Source: Intestinibacter bartlettii
GTDB taxonomy: Bacteria > Bacillota > Clostridia > Peptostreptococcales > Peptostreptococcaceae
Reading direction: 5' to 3'
Assembly: GCA_025148965.1 (NCBI GenBank)
Contig: CP102273.1
Location: 124,001 to 188,000, forward strand
DNA: 64,000 nt
Positions within the stretch are counted from its first letter, which is position 1, and the number at the start of each line of letters is the position of its first letter. Positions 29,092 to 36,092 of the stretch are shown here, piece by piece. The notes below the pieces were generated by a model. The model had not been told where the DNA came from. It saw nothing but the letters and a program-made list of their open reading frames with translations, and searched no databases. Made by a program: the position numbers and the translations under genes.

Positions 29092-30054
29092 CTAATCAGC
29101 GTATATATCCTCTTCTAATATGTCTAATGATGGCTCTGGACTATTCATTCCGAATTCTACCGCTTCTTCAATTATTTTTTCAACTTCTAATTCTAATGCT
29201 TGTAATTCTTCTTCACTTGCATAACCTAATTCTAATATTTTATTTCTCAATTTTATAAGCCCATCTTTTTCTTTCCATGAATCTATTTCTTCTTGAGTTC
29301 TATAAAGATTTTTATCTGACTTAGAATGTCCTGCCCATCTATATGTTTTTGCTTCAACTAGTACTGGTCCTTCACCTTTTCTACATATTTCAGCTGCTTT
29401 TTTAACTGTTTCATAAACAGCTACTGCATCATATCCATCAACTATAAAACTTTGTATTCCATAACTTGATGCTCTATCAGCAACATTTTTTACGTTCATT
29501 ACTTTTGTATGATGTGTAGACATTCCATATAAATTATTTTCACAATAAAAAATGACTGGTAATTTCCATACAGAAGATAAGTTTACACCCTCATGGAATG
29601 AACCTTCATTTGATGCACCATCACCAAAAGAACATAAAACTATTTTGCCAGTCTTTTTGTATTTTTGTGTAAGAGCTGCTCCGGGTGCCAATGTTAATCC
29701 TCCACCAACAACTCCGTTTGAACCTAGGTTTCCTGCATCAACGTCTACTATATGCATTGATCCGCCTTTTCCTTTACAGAATCCTGTAGCTTTTCCCATT
29801 AACTCTGCCATCATTTTATTTAAGTCTATTCCCATTCCAATAGACATGGCGTGTCCTCTATGAGTTAATGTAACTAAATCCCCGTCTTCAAGTGCCATAA
29901 CAGCTGGAACTCCTGATGCTTCTTGCCCTATAGATAGATGTGTTGTTCCATGAATCATGCCTTTTGCGAAAAATTCACTTACTTTTTCTTCAAATTTTCT
30001 AACTTGATCCATCCTCTTATACATCTCAAGCATTATTTCTTTTGAAATTGACAT
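29092..30054 (-). CDS. acoA: TPP-dependent dehydrogenase E1 component, alpha subunit
   Basis: The 320-residue protein carries the thiamine diphosphate motif GDGASNEGSFHEGVNLSS ending in CENN (residues about 150-180) and the phosphorylation-loop-like segment AGHSKSDKNLYRT. It fits the alpha chain of acetoin dehydrogenase or pyruvate dehydrogenase E1. AGGAGG precedes the ATG, and the beta gene starts 36 bp after its stop. The operon has its own promoter (30266-30294) and terminator. Upstream lies a SorC-type regulator gene on the same strand. Confidence 0.88.
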   Translation of the reverse strand: MSISKEIMLEMYKRMDQVRKFEEKVSEFFAKGMIHGTTHLSIGQEASGVPAVMALEDGDLVTLTHRGHAMSIGMGIDLNKMMAELMGKATGFCKGKGGSMHIVDVDAGNLGSNGVVGGGLTLAPGAALTQKYKKTGKIVLCSFGDGASNEGSFHEGVNLSSVWKLPVIFYCENNLYGMSTHHTKVMNVKNVADRASSYGIQSFIVDGYDAVAVYETVKKAAEICRKGEGPVLVEAKTYRWAGHSKSDKNLYRTQEEIDSWKEKDGLIKLRNKILELGYASEEELQALELEVEKIIEEAVEFGMNSPEPSLDILEEDIYAD

Positions 30055-30265
30055 ACTTTCCCTCCTATAACTTATTTGTATTTTCGTTAGCCAACTTTAG
30101 TATGAATTTTAATTGATTTATAATAATATCATTCTTTTATTTCAAATATATTAAACTATTATTTCTATAATACAAACATTTTCCTGATTATTTATATATA
30201 TCTTAATTTATCCATTTTTATAGTTAATACTTATAATATTTTTGTATTTGTTCTTTTTTAAAAAC

Positions 30266-30294
30266 ATTGTAATATCAGCAATATTATTTGTCAA
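30266..30294 (-). promoter_or_regulatory. Probable sigma-A promoter of the E1 operon
   Basis: On the minus strand TTGACA (30289-30294) and TACAAT (30266-30271) are 17 bases apart. The start would leave an untranslated leader of about 205 bases before E1 alpha. An AT-rich imperfect palindrome overlaps the spacer, a possible regulator site. Confidence 0.75.
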
Positions 30295-30360
30295 TATCGT
30301 TAACTCTTAAACACTTTCTTATAATTATAAAACATTTATTACAAGTTATTTTCATACAAT

Positions 30361-30402
30361 AAAAAAGTATAGCAAATAAAAATCTAATCTACTATACTTT
30401 TA
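30361..30402 (-). terminator. Terminator of the SorC regulator gene
   Basis: Minus-strand hairpin with arms AAAGTATAG and CTATACTTTTTT around an AT-rich loop. It isolates the regulator gene from the E1 operon. Confidence 0.75.
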
Positions 30403-30430
30403 CTCTATTCTATTCATTTTTTATTTATGA

Positions 30431-31387
30431 TTAAAGCTGATAGTCTAATAATGCTTTAGCTAAACTATAATTAACAGCCAAAACATTTACATAATTACCA
30501 TTAATTGCACCTATGACTGCGTTTAATTTTTCTATTCCACACGCTATACCAACTACTTTATCTACATCTCTTAATTTTTCTATATTCATTCCGAAAACAC
30601 ATTTATTATATTCGTAATTTTGTATGTTTCCATCTATATCATATACATTTAAGCATATATCCCCTGCTGCTTTTCTTTCTTTAAATGTTTCAATATCTTT
30701 AGAATTAAAATATCCATTTTTTATAACATTAGAATTTTCATCTATAGGACTTCCTATTCCGACTACTGCTATGTTCATCTTGTCCATTGCTTTGAATACA
30801 TCTTTTATATTTTTATCTTGTCTAAGTATATTTATAATATTTTCATTTGATACTATAGCTGGCCCATGTAATAATTTAAATTTTCCACCCATACCTTTGC
30901 TAAGTTCTACAACTAATTGGTTTGAGTGTGTTGTCATATCAGCTTCACCAATTCCTCCTACTAGTGGTATAAACTCTATTTTATTAAATCTTTTTACCTT
31001 GGCATACTGTGGTATCATTTTTAAAGTTGTTCCCATAGAAACACCTATTATATCTCCTTCTTGTATAATTCGATATAAGTATTTAGCTACCTCAGCCCCT
31101 AATTCTTCTTTTTGAAAAATATCATCATGCTTATCTTCAACTACGATTGCTTCTTTTAATCCAAATTTCTCTTCTAATTCTCGTTCTAATTTATAACAAT
31201 TTTGTTCTTGTGGCCCTACAATTTCTATTCTTAGATATCCTCTTTCCTTTGCTCCTTTAAGAAGTTTAGAAACTGTCGGTCTTGAAATTCCTAGCTTTTG
31301 TGCTATTTCATTTTGTCCCATTTCATTTTCATAATACATAACGCAACATTTAAGCATTAATCGTGTATCACCCAATATCTTTTTCAT
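30431..31387 (-). CDS. SorC/DeoR-type sugar-responsive transcriptional regulator
   Basis: The 318-residue protein has an N-terminal helix-turn-helix (QNEIAQKLGISRPTVSKLLKGAKERGYL) followed by a sugar-binding domain of the SorC/CggR class (for example VGISMGTTLKMIPQ and VGIACGIEKLNAVIGAI). Such proteins sense phosphorylated sugars. The start at 31387 follows GGGGG; an earlier in-frame start at 31405 is less well placed. It lies between the glucitol-type PTS and the E1 operon. It might control either; its position just upstream of the E1 promoter favours the E1 genes. Confidence 0.9.
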   Translation of the reverse strand: MKKILGDTRLMLKCCVMYYENEMGQNEIAQKLGISRPTVSKLLKGAKERGYLRIEIVGPQEQNCYKLERELEEKFGLKEAIVVEDKHDDIFQKEELGAEVAKYLYRIIQEGDIIGVSMGTTLKMIPQYAKVKRFNKIEFIPLVGGIGEADMTTHSNQLVVELSKGMGGKFKLLHGPAIVSNENIINILRQDKNIKDVFKAMDKMNIAVVGIGSPIDENSNVIKNGYFNSKDIETFKERKAAGDICLNVYDIDGNIQNYEYNKCVFGMNIEKLRDVDKVVGIACGIEKLNAVIGAINGNYVNVLAVNYSLAKALLDYQL

Positions 31388-31435
31388 AATTTCCCCCAAT
31401 TTCACCTAAAAATTTATATATCTATAGTCTAGATA

Positions 31436-31465
31436 AGGCTGTCTCAAATTAATTGAAACAGCCTC
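31436..31465 (-). terminator. Terminator of the glucitol-type PTS operon
   Basis: Minus-strand hairpin with arms AGGCTGTTTCAATT and AATTTGAGACAGCCT followed by TATCT. The U tract is weak. Confidence 0.65.
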
Positions 31466-31580
31466 TTAGTATTTTCAAAATCTTTTAATTCGGAATTTAT
31501 TTGTATATATATTTTTTTAATTTGATACCTTGAATTCTTATTCAATGTATTTTAATTTAAATTTGTATTTTTAGATTTTA

Positions 31581-32603
31581 TTAAAATAATCCAAAACTTG
31601 CAAAATAAGCTATTACAACTGCTACTGGTCCAGTTATTACTCTTGAGAATAATACTGCAGGAACACCTATTTCAACAGTTTCTGCTTCTGCTTCTGAAAG
31701 TGATAAACCAACTGGAACGAAGTCACCACCAACTTGTGCATCTATTGCAAATAATGCTGGTAAAGCCATTTGTGGTTGTATACCACCTTGAGCTATTTGG
31801 TTACCTAATAAAACACCTATGATTTGAGCTATAACTGCCCCTGGTCCTATAAGTGGAGATATAAATGGTAGTGCACAAAATAAAGATATAACTAACATTC
31901 CTGGTAATGATGATGCTAATGGAGATATTGTGTTTGCTAACCATTCCCCTACACCTGTACCGTTGATTATACCAACTATTAATGATACGAATATCATGAA
32001 TGGTAATATATTTGTTATAGTAGTTTGAACTGCTTCTCTTGCTGCTTGATAGAATATAGAAACTACATTACCAACACCTTTACCTAATCTAGTTAAGAAT
32101 CCTTCTTTTGCAACTTCACCATATTTTTCTTGAGCTGCTGCTTTCTTTTCTAGGTATTCTTCTCTAGTCATTTTTGAAGATCCTTCTGATGGTGCTTCTT
32201 CTGCTGGTTCAGTAGCAGGAACTGCACTTCCATCACAATATTCTACATCAGATTCTTTTACATCTGAAACATATATTTCTTCTGTTATGAATTTTGCTAA
32301 AGGCCCAGATTTTCCAACTGAAGTTAAGTTTACTGTGAATATGCCTTTTTTAGGATAAACACCACATCTAGCAGTACCACCACAGTCTACTATTGCTAAT
32401 ATAACTTCTTCATCTGGTATAGTAGTTTTAAATCCATCTACTAATTCACAACCAGTCATTTTTGATATATGTTGAGCCAGCTGAGGGAATCCTCCTCCTG
32501 TTACAACTAATATTTTATTTTTTGTTTCTGTTGGAACTATAGTTAAAGGTCCACCCCAACCATTAGCCCCTCTATTTATTTTAATTGCTTTATATTCACT
32601 CAT
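31581..32603 (-). CDS. srlE: Glucitol/sorbitol-type PTS, EIIBC1 subunit
   Basis: The 340-residue protein has an N-terminal EIIB domain (GANGWGGPLTIVP; VDCGGTARCGVYPKKG with the conserved Cys pair near residue 82) and a C-terminal membrane part from about residue 190 with the EIIC1 segments (TITNILPFMIFVSLIVGIINGTG and PLIGPGAVIAQIIGVLLGNQ). It phosphorylates and imports a hexitol or related polyol together with SrlA and SrlB. The start at 32603 follows AAGGGAGG. It begins 24 bp after srlA and ends the operon. Confidence 0.95.
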   Translation of the reverse strand: MSEYKAIKINRGANGWGGPLTIVPTETKNKILVVTGGGFPQLAQHISKMTGCELVDGFKTTIPDEEVILAIVDCGGTARCGVYPKKGIFTVNLTSVGKSGPLAKFITEEIYVSDVKESDVEYCDGSAVPATEPAEEAPSEGSSKMTREEYLEKKAAAQEKYGEVAKEGFLTRLGKGVGNVVSIFYQAAREAVQTTITNILPFMIFVSLIVGIINGTGVGEWLANTISPLASSLPGMLVISLFCALPFISPLIGPGAVIAQIIGVLLGNQIAQGGIQPQMALPALFAIDAQVGGDFVPVGLSLSEAEAETVEIGVPAVLFSRVITGPVAVVIAYFASFGLF

Positions 32604-32627
32604 CTTATTACCTCCCTTAATCAAACA

Positions 32628-33149
32628 CTATTTTGCTTGTTTTTTCATTAGCATTACTGTTATTCTTTCAGTAACTATACCCCTTATAAGGATAACAACT
32701 ATACCAACTAAGAAATATCTAACTGCAAGTTGACCTGTGCTTAATCCTAAAGCTGTTATACCTGCTGCTATACCTTGGTATACGAATAATTCACCAGCAT
32801 TTGCATGTGGGAATAAACCTGTAATTGGATGTACAAATGATACTGTTGCATCATAGTATGCTGGTTTGTATTTTTCTTCAACAAATTTACCAAAGTTGTA
32901 ACACATAGGGTTTGTTAAGAAGAATACTGCTAATATTGGTAATATTGTATATCTTGTGATTACATTTTTAGAAGCTAAAGCTGCTAGTTTGTCGACTCTT
33001 TCTTGTCCTACTATTGCTATGATTGCATTTACTAAAGTGATTAAAACTAATAATGTCGGTAATATACCTGTTACTAATCCCATTAAGTTTTCTCCACCTA
33101 GATTAAATAATTTGATAAATGCTTCTGCGAAATTTGCAATTTGTTGCAT
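32628..33149 (-). CDS. srlA: Glucitol/sorbitol-type PTS, EIIC2 subunit
   Basis: The 173-residue membrane protein is the EIIC2 subunit of the Gut family: MQQIANFAEAFIKLFNLGGENLMGLVTGILP, VDKLAALASKNVITRYTILP and SFVHPITGLFPHANAGELFVY are typical. It forms the membrane channel with the SrlE C-terminal domain. AAAAGGGGG precedes the ATG. A cre-like sequence lies about 55 bp upstream. Confidence 0.95.
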   Translation of the reverse strand: MQQIANFAEAFIKLFNLGGENLMGLVTGILPTLLVLITLVNAIIAIVGQERVDKLAALASKNVITRYTILPILAVFFLTNPMCYNFGKFVEEKYKPAYYDATVSFVHPITGLFPHANAGELFVYQGIAAGITALGLSTGQLAVRYFLVGIVVILIRGIVTERITVMLMKKQAK

Positions 33150-33203
33150 AAGATTTCCCCCTTTTATTTTCTGATTTTAAATTTTACTGAAAAAGTTAAT
33201 CTT

Positions 33204-33219
33204 TACGATACCGTTTTCC
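33204..33219 (-). promoter_or_regulatory. cre-like CcpA site before srlA (weak)
   Basis: The minus strand reads GGAAAACGGTATCGTA, similar to the catabolite-responsive consensus TGAAAACGNTTTCA but imperfect in its right half. Confidence 0.4.
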
Positions 33220-33249
33220 TTGATCATAAAAATAAATTTAACTTTTTCA

Positions 33250-33606
33250 TTATTCAAAAGTTATTACATCTCCAACTTTTACTTCTGGAACTAAACCATC
33301 TACATGTAATTCCCCTGGTAGATTTGCTTTAGTATCTCCGTCAAATTTTATTGTACAATGCCCTAAATCTTTTAATGTTTTAAGTGCTACATTTCCTACT
33401 GCTGTTACATTGAATTTTTTATCTCCTATTGTTAATACATCACCAGCTACTATGTCTTCTTTTAATTCTGTTACTGTATGTGCTATTGATATGTCTTTTA
33501 AATCTGGATCTTGAACATCCTCATTGAATATTATTAATAAGTTTCCGTCTTCTGCAAGTTCTTGTACCATTCCGCCTATTTCTGTTACTTTAGCTTGATA
33601 TTTCAT
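33250..33606 (-). CDS. srlB: Glucitol/sorbitol-type PTS, EIIA subunit
   Basis: The protein of 118-121 residues is a Gut-family EIIA (MKYQAKVTEIGGMVQELAED, NLLIIFNEDVQDPDLKDISIAH, GHCTIKFDGDTKANLPGELHVDG). It receives phosphate from HPr and passes it to SrlE. Two starts are possible: ATG 33615, four bases from AAGGAG, or ATG 33606, better spaced from GAGG; I prefer the latter. It is the first gene of srlB-srlA-srlE and has its own promoter region holding a duplicated regulatory module. Confidence 0.93.
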   Translation of the reverse strand: MKYQAKVTEIGGMVQELAEDGNLLIIFNEDVQDPDLKDISIAHTVTELKEDIVAGDVLTIGDKKFNVTAVGNVALKTLKDLGHCTIKFDGDTKANLPGELHVDGLVPEVKVGDVITFE

Positions 33607-33695
33607 ATTCTTCATTCCTCTCCTTAAGTTATTTTTATATTTATACCTTTTTAATTTACATTTTGATTTATTACTAGTTTCTATTTTTACATTTG

Positions 33696-33709
33696 TGAAA
33701 TCGTTTTTC
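33696..33709 (-). promoter_or_regulatory. cre-like CcpA site before srlB
   Basis: The minus strand reads GAAAAACGATTTCA, a near match to the cre consensus TGNAANCGNTTNCA. It lies downstream of a TATACAAT -10-like box, a position where CcpA would block elongation or initiation. Confidence 0.6.
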
Positions 33710-33744
33710 TTTATGTTTTAATTGTATAATAAGTCAATTTAATA

Positions 33745-33820
33745 TTTAATACATTCTTTTTCCACCAAAAATTGAAAAAAATGTACTTTTAGTTTTAACT
33801 CAGAACATTTGTAAAAGTAA
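33745..33820 (-). promoter_or_regulatory. Glucitol regulatory module, copy upstream of srlB
   Basis: This stretch shares with 35465-35540 a perfect 20-base block (33745-33764, plus-strand TTTAATACATTCTTTTTCCA) and a GAACATTTGTAAAANTAA block (33803-33820) at identical spacing. No good -35 box follows, so I infer an activator-dependent promoter with the MtlR/GutR-type protein as the candidate activator. Confidence 0.65.
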
Positions 33821-33900
33821 TTGAACCTTTTATACATGGTATTAAATTTTAATGTTCTGTTGTAAGTCTTAAATTATAAATTATACAATTAATATTTAAG

Positions 33901-33948
33901 CAAAAAAAGATACGTGGCATATTCTAAGTACACCAACGTATCTTTTTT
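33901..33948 (-). terminator. Terminator of the SAF-domain oxidoreductase gene
   Basis: Hairpin with minus-strand arms AAAAGATACGTTGGTG and CACGTATCTTTT with a T run on either strand, 54 bp after the stop. Confidence 0.85.
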
Positions 33949-34002
33949 CGGGTTTTATCTGTAATGAATGATTTACTTATTTTAGCTTTTTACTATAAAC
34001 TA

Positions 34003-35316
34003 TTATTTAGCATCCCAGAATCCTTCTGCTTGTAATTGCTCTTGTAATTGTCTTAAGTGATATAACTTAGTTGATTTATCTATTTCTACCATATCGTAAG
34101 TTATTACTTCACCTTTTTTAATGTCTTTTAATACTTTTGTTTTTCTATCTACTAATCCTATTGGTACTGCATTAATTTCTTTTGCTGTTTCATATTTTTC
34201 TATTAATCCGTAGCAAGTGTATGCTCCATAGCCATCCATATATTCTCCAGCTTTTAAGTCTTTTTTAGCTACTGTGATTACGTCTGCTACTAGTCCACCT
34301 TTTGGTACTATTGTTCCTTTTCCTTCTATTACTGCCATTGCTGCTGATAATGGTGTTTCTAAACTACATAAGTGATATGGTCTGTATAGGATGTAGTTTG
34401 GTCCTGGTCCCATGCTTAAGTATTCCATTTCGTCTCTTACTTCTTTTAATTTATGAGTTACTACTACGAATACCCCTGGTGCTATACCATTTACAAAGTC
34501 TACTACTCCGTAGTTATTTAATACCCCACCTTCTTCTTTTAGTGAGTATTTTTGTGGCACTTCTTTTACGTTTGCTTCTATACCATGTCCACCTCTTACA
34601 TCTGGAACAAATCCTGTTGCATTACACATTAACGCCATTTCTACCATTGTTTTTGTTCCTTCTTTAAATGATGTTATCATATGTGGTGCAGCTCCTCTTC
34701 TTGCTGCTTCTTCTGCTACTGTATCAGGGTTACAATCATAATCTAATTTATTATTTTTTCCTTTTCCTACAACTCTTACATCAAATCCCATTGAAGTTGC
34801 AAAGTCGTATAATCCCATTACTGCTCCTGGTTCGTCACCTGCAGATCCTGTGAATATTACTCCTGCATCGTCAGCTAATTTTTTAAGTATTGGTCCTACT
34901 ACACAGTCTGTTTCTGCATTTAACATTACTATGTGTTTTTTATTTAGTATTGAGTTTAAGGCTATTTCTGCTCCTATTGGAATACTTCCTGTTGCATCTA
35001 CTACAGCTTGGATTGATGGTGTTTTGCAAGCTACCATAAAACTTTTACAAGCTACATATTTTCCTTCTTGGATTGCTGCTTCTGCTGCTTTTTCATCTTC
35101 AACTATTACTATTTGGTCTTCTGCTATTCCTGCTTTTGTGAATGATGCTTTTGCTAAGTCTACGTTGATGTCTGCAACTATTGATGGTATCATACCTTTC
35201 ATATTAACAACTTGACTTACCATACCAGTCCCCATATGACCTGCACCTATTATTGCTATTTTAATGCTTTTTCCTTGTACTTCTAATTCTTCAAGTTTTC
35301 TGTTTAAGTTATACAT
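34003..35316 (-). CDS. NAD(P)-dependent oxidoreductase with C-terminal SAF domain
   Basis: The 437-residue protein has an N-terminal Rossmann domain (IKIAIIGAGHMGTGMVSQV, GxGxxG near residue 24), a central part resembling homoserine dehydrogenase-like proteins (VVDATGSIPIGAEIAL, TGSAGDEPGAVMGLYDF), and a SAF-type C-terminus (VAKKDLKAGEYMDGYGAYTCYG, then VLKDIKKGEVITYDMV). The precise reaction of the family is not known to me. It sits between gutM and the glucitol PTS genes and shares a duplicated promoter module with srlB, so it probably oxidises the imported polyol phosphate or a derived intermediate. No SrlD-type short-chain sorbitol-6-phosphate dehydrogenase is in the window. Confidence 0.85.
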   Translation of the reverse strand: MYNLNRKLEELEVQGKSIKIAIIGAGHMGTGMVSQVVNMKGMIPSIVADINVDLAKASFTKAGIAEDQIVIVEDEKAAEAAIQEGKYVACKSFMVACKTPSIQAVVDATGSIPIGAEIALNSILNKKHIVMLNAETDCVVGPILKKLADDAGVIFTGSAGDEPGAVMGLYDFATSMGFDVRVVGKGKNNKLDYDCNPDTVAEEAARRGAAPHMITSFKEGTKTMVEMALMCNATGFVPDVRGGHGIEANVKEVPQKYSLKEEGGVLNNYGVVDFVNGIAPGVFVVVTHKLKEVRDEMEYLSMGPGPNYILYRPYHLCSLETPLSAAMAVIEGKGTIVPKGGLVADVITVAKKDLKAGEYMDGYGAYTCYGLIEKYETAKEINAVPIGLVDRKTKVLKDIKKGEVITYDMVEIDKSTKLYHLRQLQEQLQAEGFWDAK

Positions 35317-35414
35317 TTCAAATTCCCCCTGTTTATAGTTTACTTTCTAAGCTAATTGTCATTTTAGGTATTAAACTTCTCAGTTTATTATTTTCTATTT
35401 AATTCGGTTTATTT

Positions 35415-35428
35415 TGTAAACCGTTTTC
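35415..35428 (-). promoter_or_regulatory. cre-like CcpA site before the oxidoreductase gene
   Basis: The minus strand reads GAAAACGGTTTACA, differing little from the cre consensus. It lies downstream of a TATAAA -10-like box, the same layout as before srlB. Confidence 0.6.
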
Positions 35429-35464
35429 TTTTATGATTTAAGTTTATATCAATTGCATTCAAAA

Positions 35465-35540
35465 TTTAATACATTCTTTTTCCATCTATCGTGGAAAAAA
35501 ATACGATTTTCGTTCTTAATCGGAACATTTGTAAAAATAA
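35465..35540 (-). promoter_or_regulatory. Glucitol regulatory module, copy upstream of the oxidoreductase gene
   Basis: Second copy of the module at 33745-33820: identical 20-base block at 35465-35484 and GAACATTTGTAAAAATAA at 35523-35540, both separated by the same 38 bases. The centre of each copy has diverged, so the conserved blocks are probably binding sites. Confidence 0.65.
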
Positions 35541-35579
35541 ACTCTTTTATGGGAATATAATTTTTTATGTATTATAAAC

Positions 35580-35623
35580 AAAAATAGACTTGAAAACCAC
35601 TATGTTAATCAAGTCTATTTTTA
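35580..35623 (-). terminator. Terminator of the regulator-gutM operon
   Basis: Minus-strand hairpin with arms AAAATAGACTTGA and TCAAGTCTATTTT and a T-rich 3' arm, 18 bp after the gutM stop. Confidence 0.85.
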
Positions 35624-35641
35624 TAAATTATTTTTAATATA

Positions 35642-36070
35642 TTACACAGTAGTTTTATCTACTATATCACTTTCTTCGATATTTTCTTGTTCTATTTCTT
35701 CATTTTTATAAGAACCTTCGTCTGTATCTCTTTCTCTTATATATTGAATAGCTTGTATTATAACTGGTTCATCTTCAAATTTGCTTTCTACTTCATCCAA
35801 TGTTAATCCTTCTATACCTTCAATTTTCTCAAATTTTGAAAATACAGTTATTCCTTCAAATTTTTCTCCATATGTTATAGTGTCATCTTCTTCATTAAAT
35901 GCTAAAAGTACTATTTTACCTTTCTTTCTTAAACTTCCTTTGACTCTTGCTGTTGATACCCCACCATATTGTCTAACTCTTTTTTGTGATGCAACATATT
36001 TTTTATGTAAATAATATGATGTTGCAAAATTAGCAAGGTATAAAATTACTAAAGCTATAATCACTTTCAT
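35642..36070 (-). CDS. gutM: Glucitol operon activator protein GutM
   Basis: The 142-residue protein has one N-terminal membrane helix (VIIALVILYLANFATSYYL) and the SrlM/GutM core (KYVASQKRVRQYGGVSTARVKGSLRKKGKIVLLAFNEED). GutM is known as an accessory activator of the glucitol operon in enterobacteria; how it acts is unclear. An acidic C-terminal tail of about 30 residues is extra. It starts 22 bp after the regulator gene and shares its transcript. Confidence 0.9.
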   Translation of the reverse strand: MKVIIALVILYLANFATSYYLHKKYVASQKRVRQYGGVSTARVKGSLRKKGKIVLLAFNEEDDTITYGEKFEGITVFSKFEKIEGIEGLTLDEVESKFEDEPVIIQAIQYIRERDTDEGSYKNEEIEQENIEESDIVDKTTV

Positions 36071-36092
36071 ATCTTAACACATCCTTATTCTC

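Noticed and set aside
33745-33770. Sigma-54 promoter before srlB, suggested by TGG and TGTAT boxes
   Set aside because: The GG and GC dinucleotides are not at the required spacing, and the local regulator lacks a sigma-54 activator ATPase domain.
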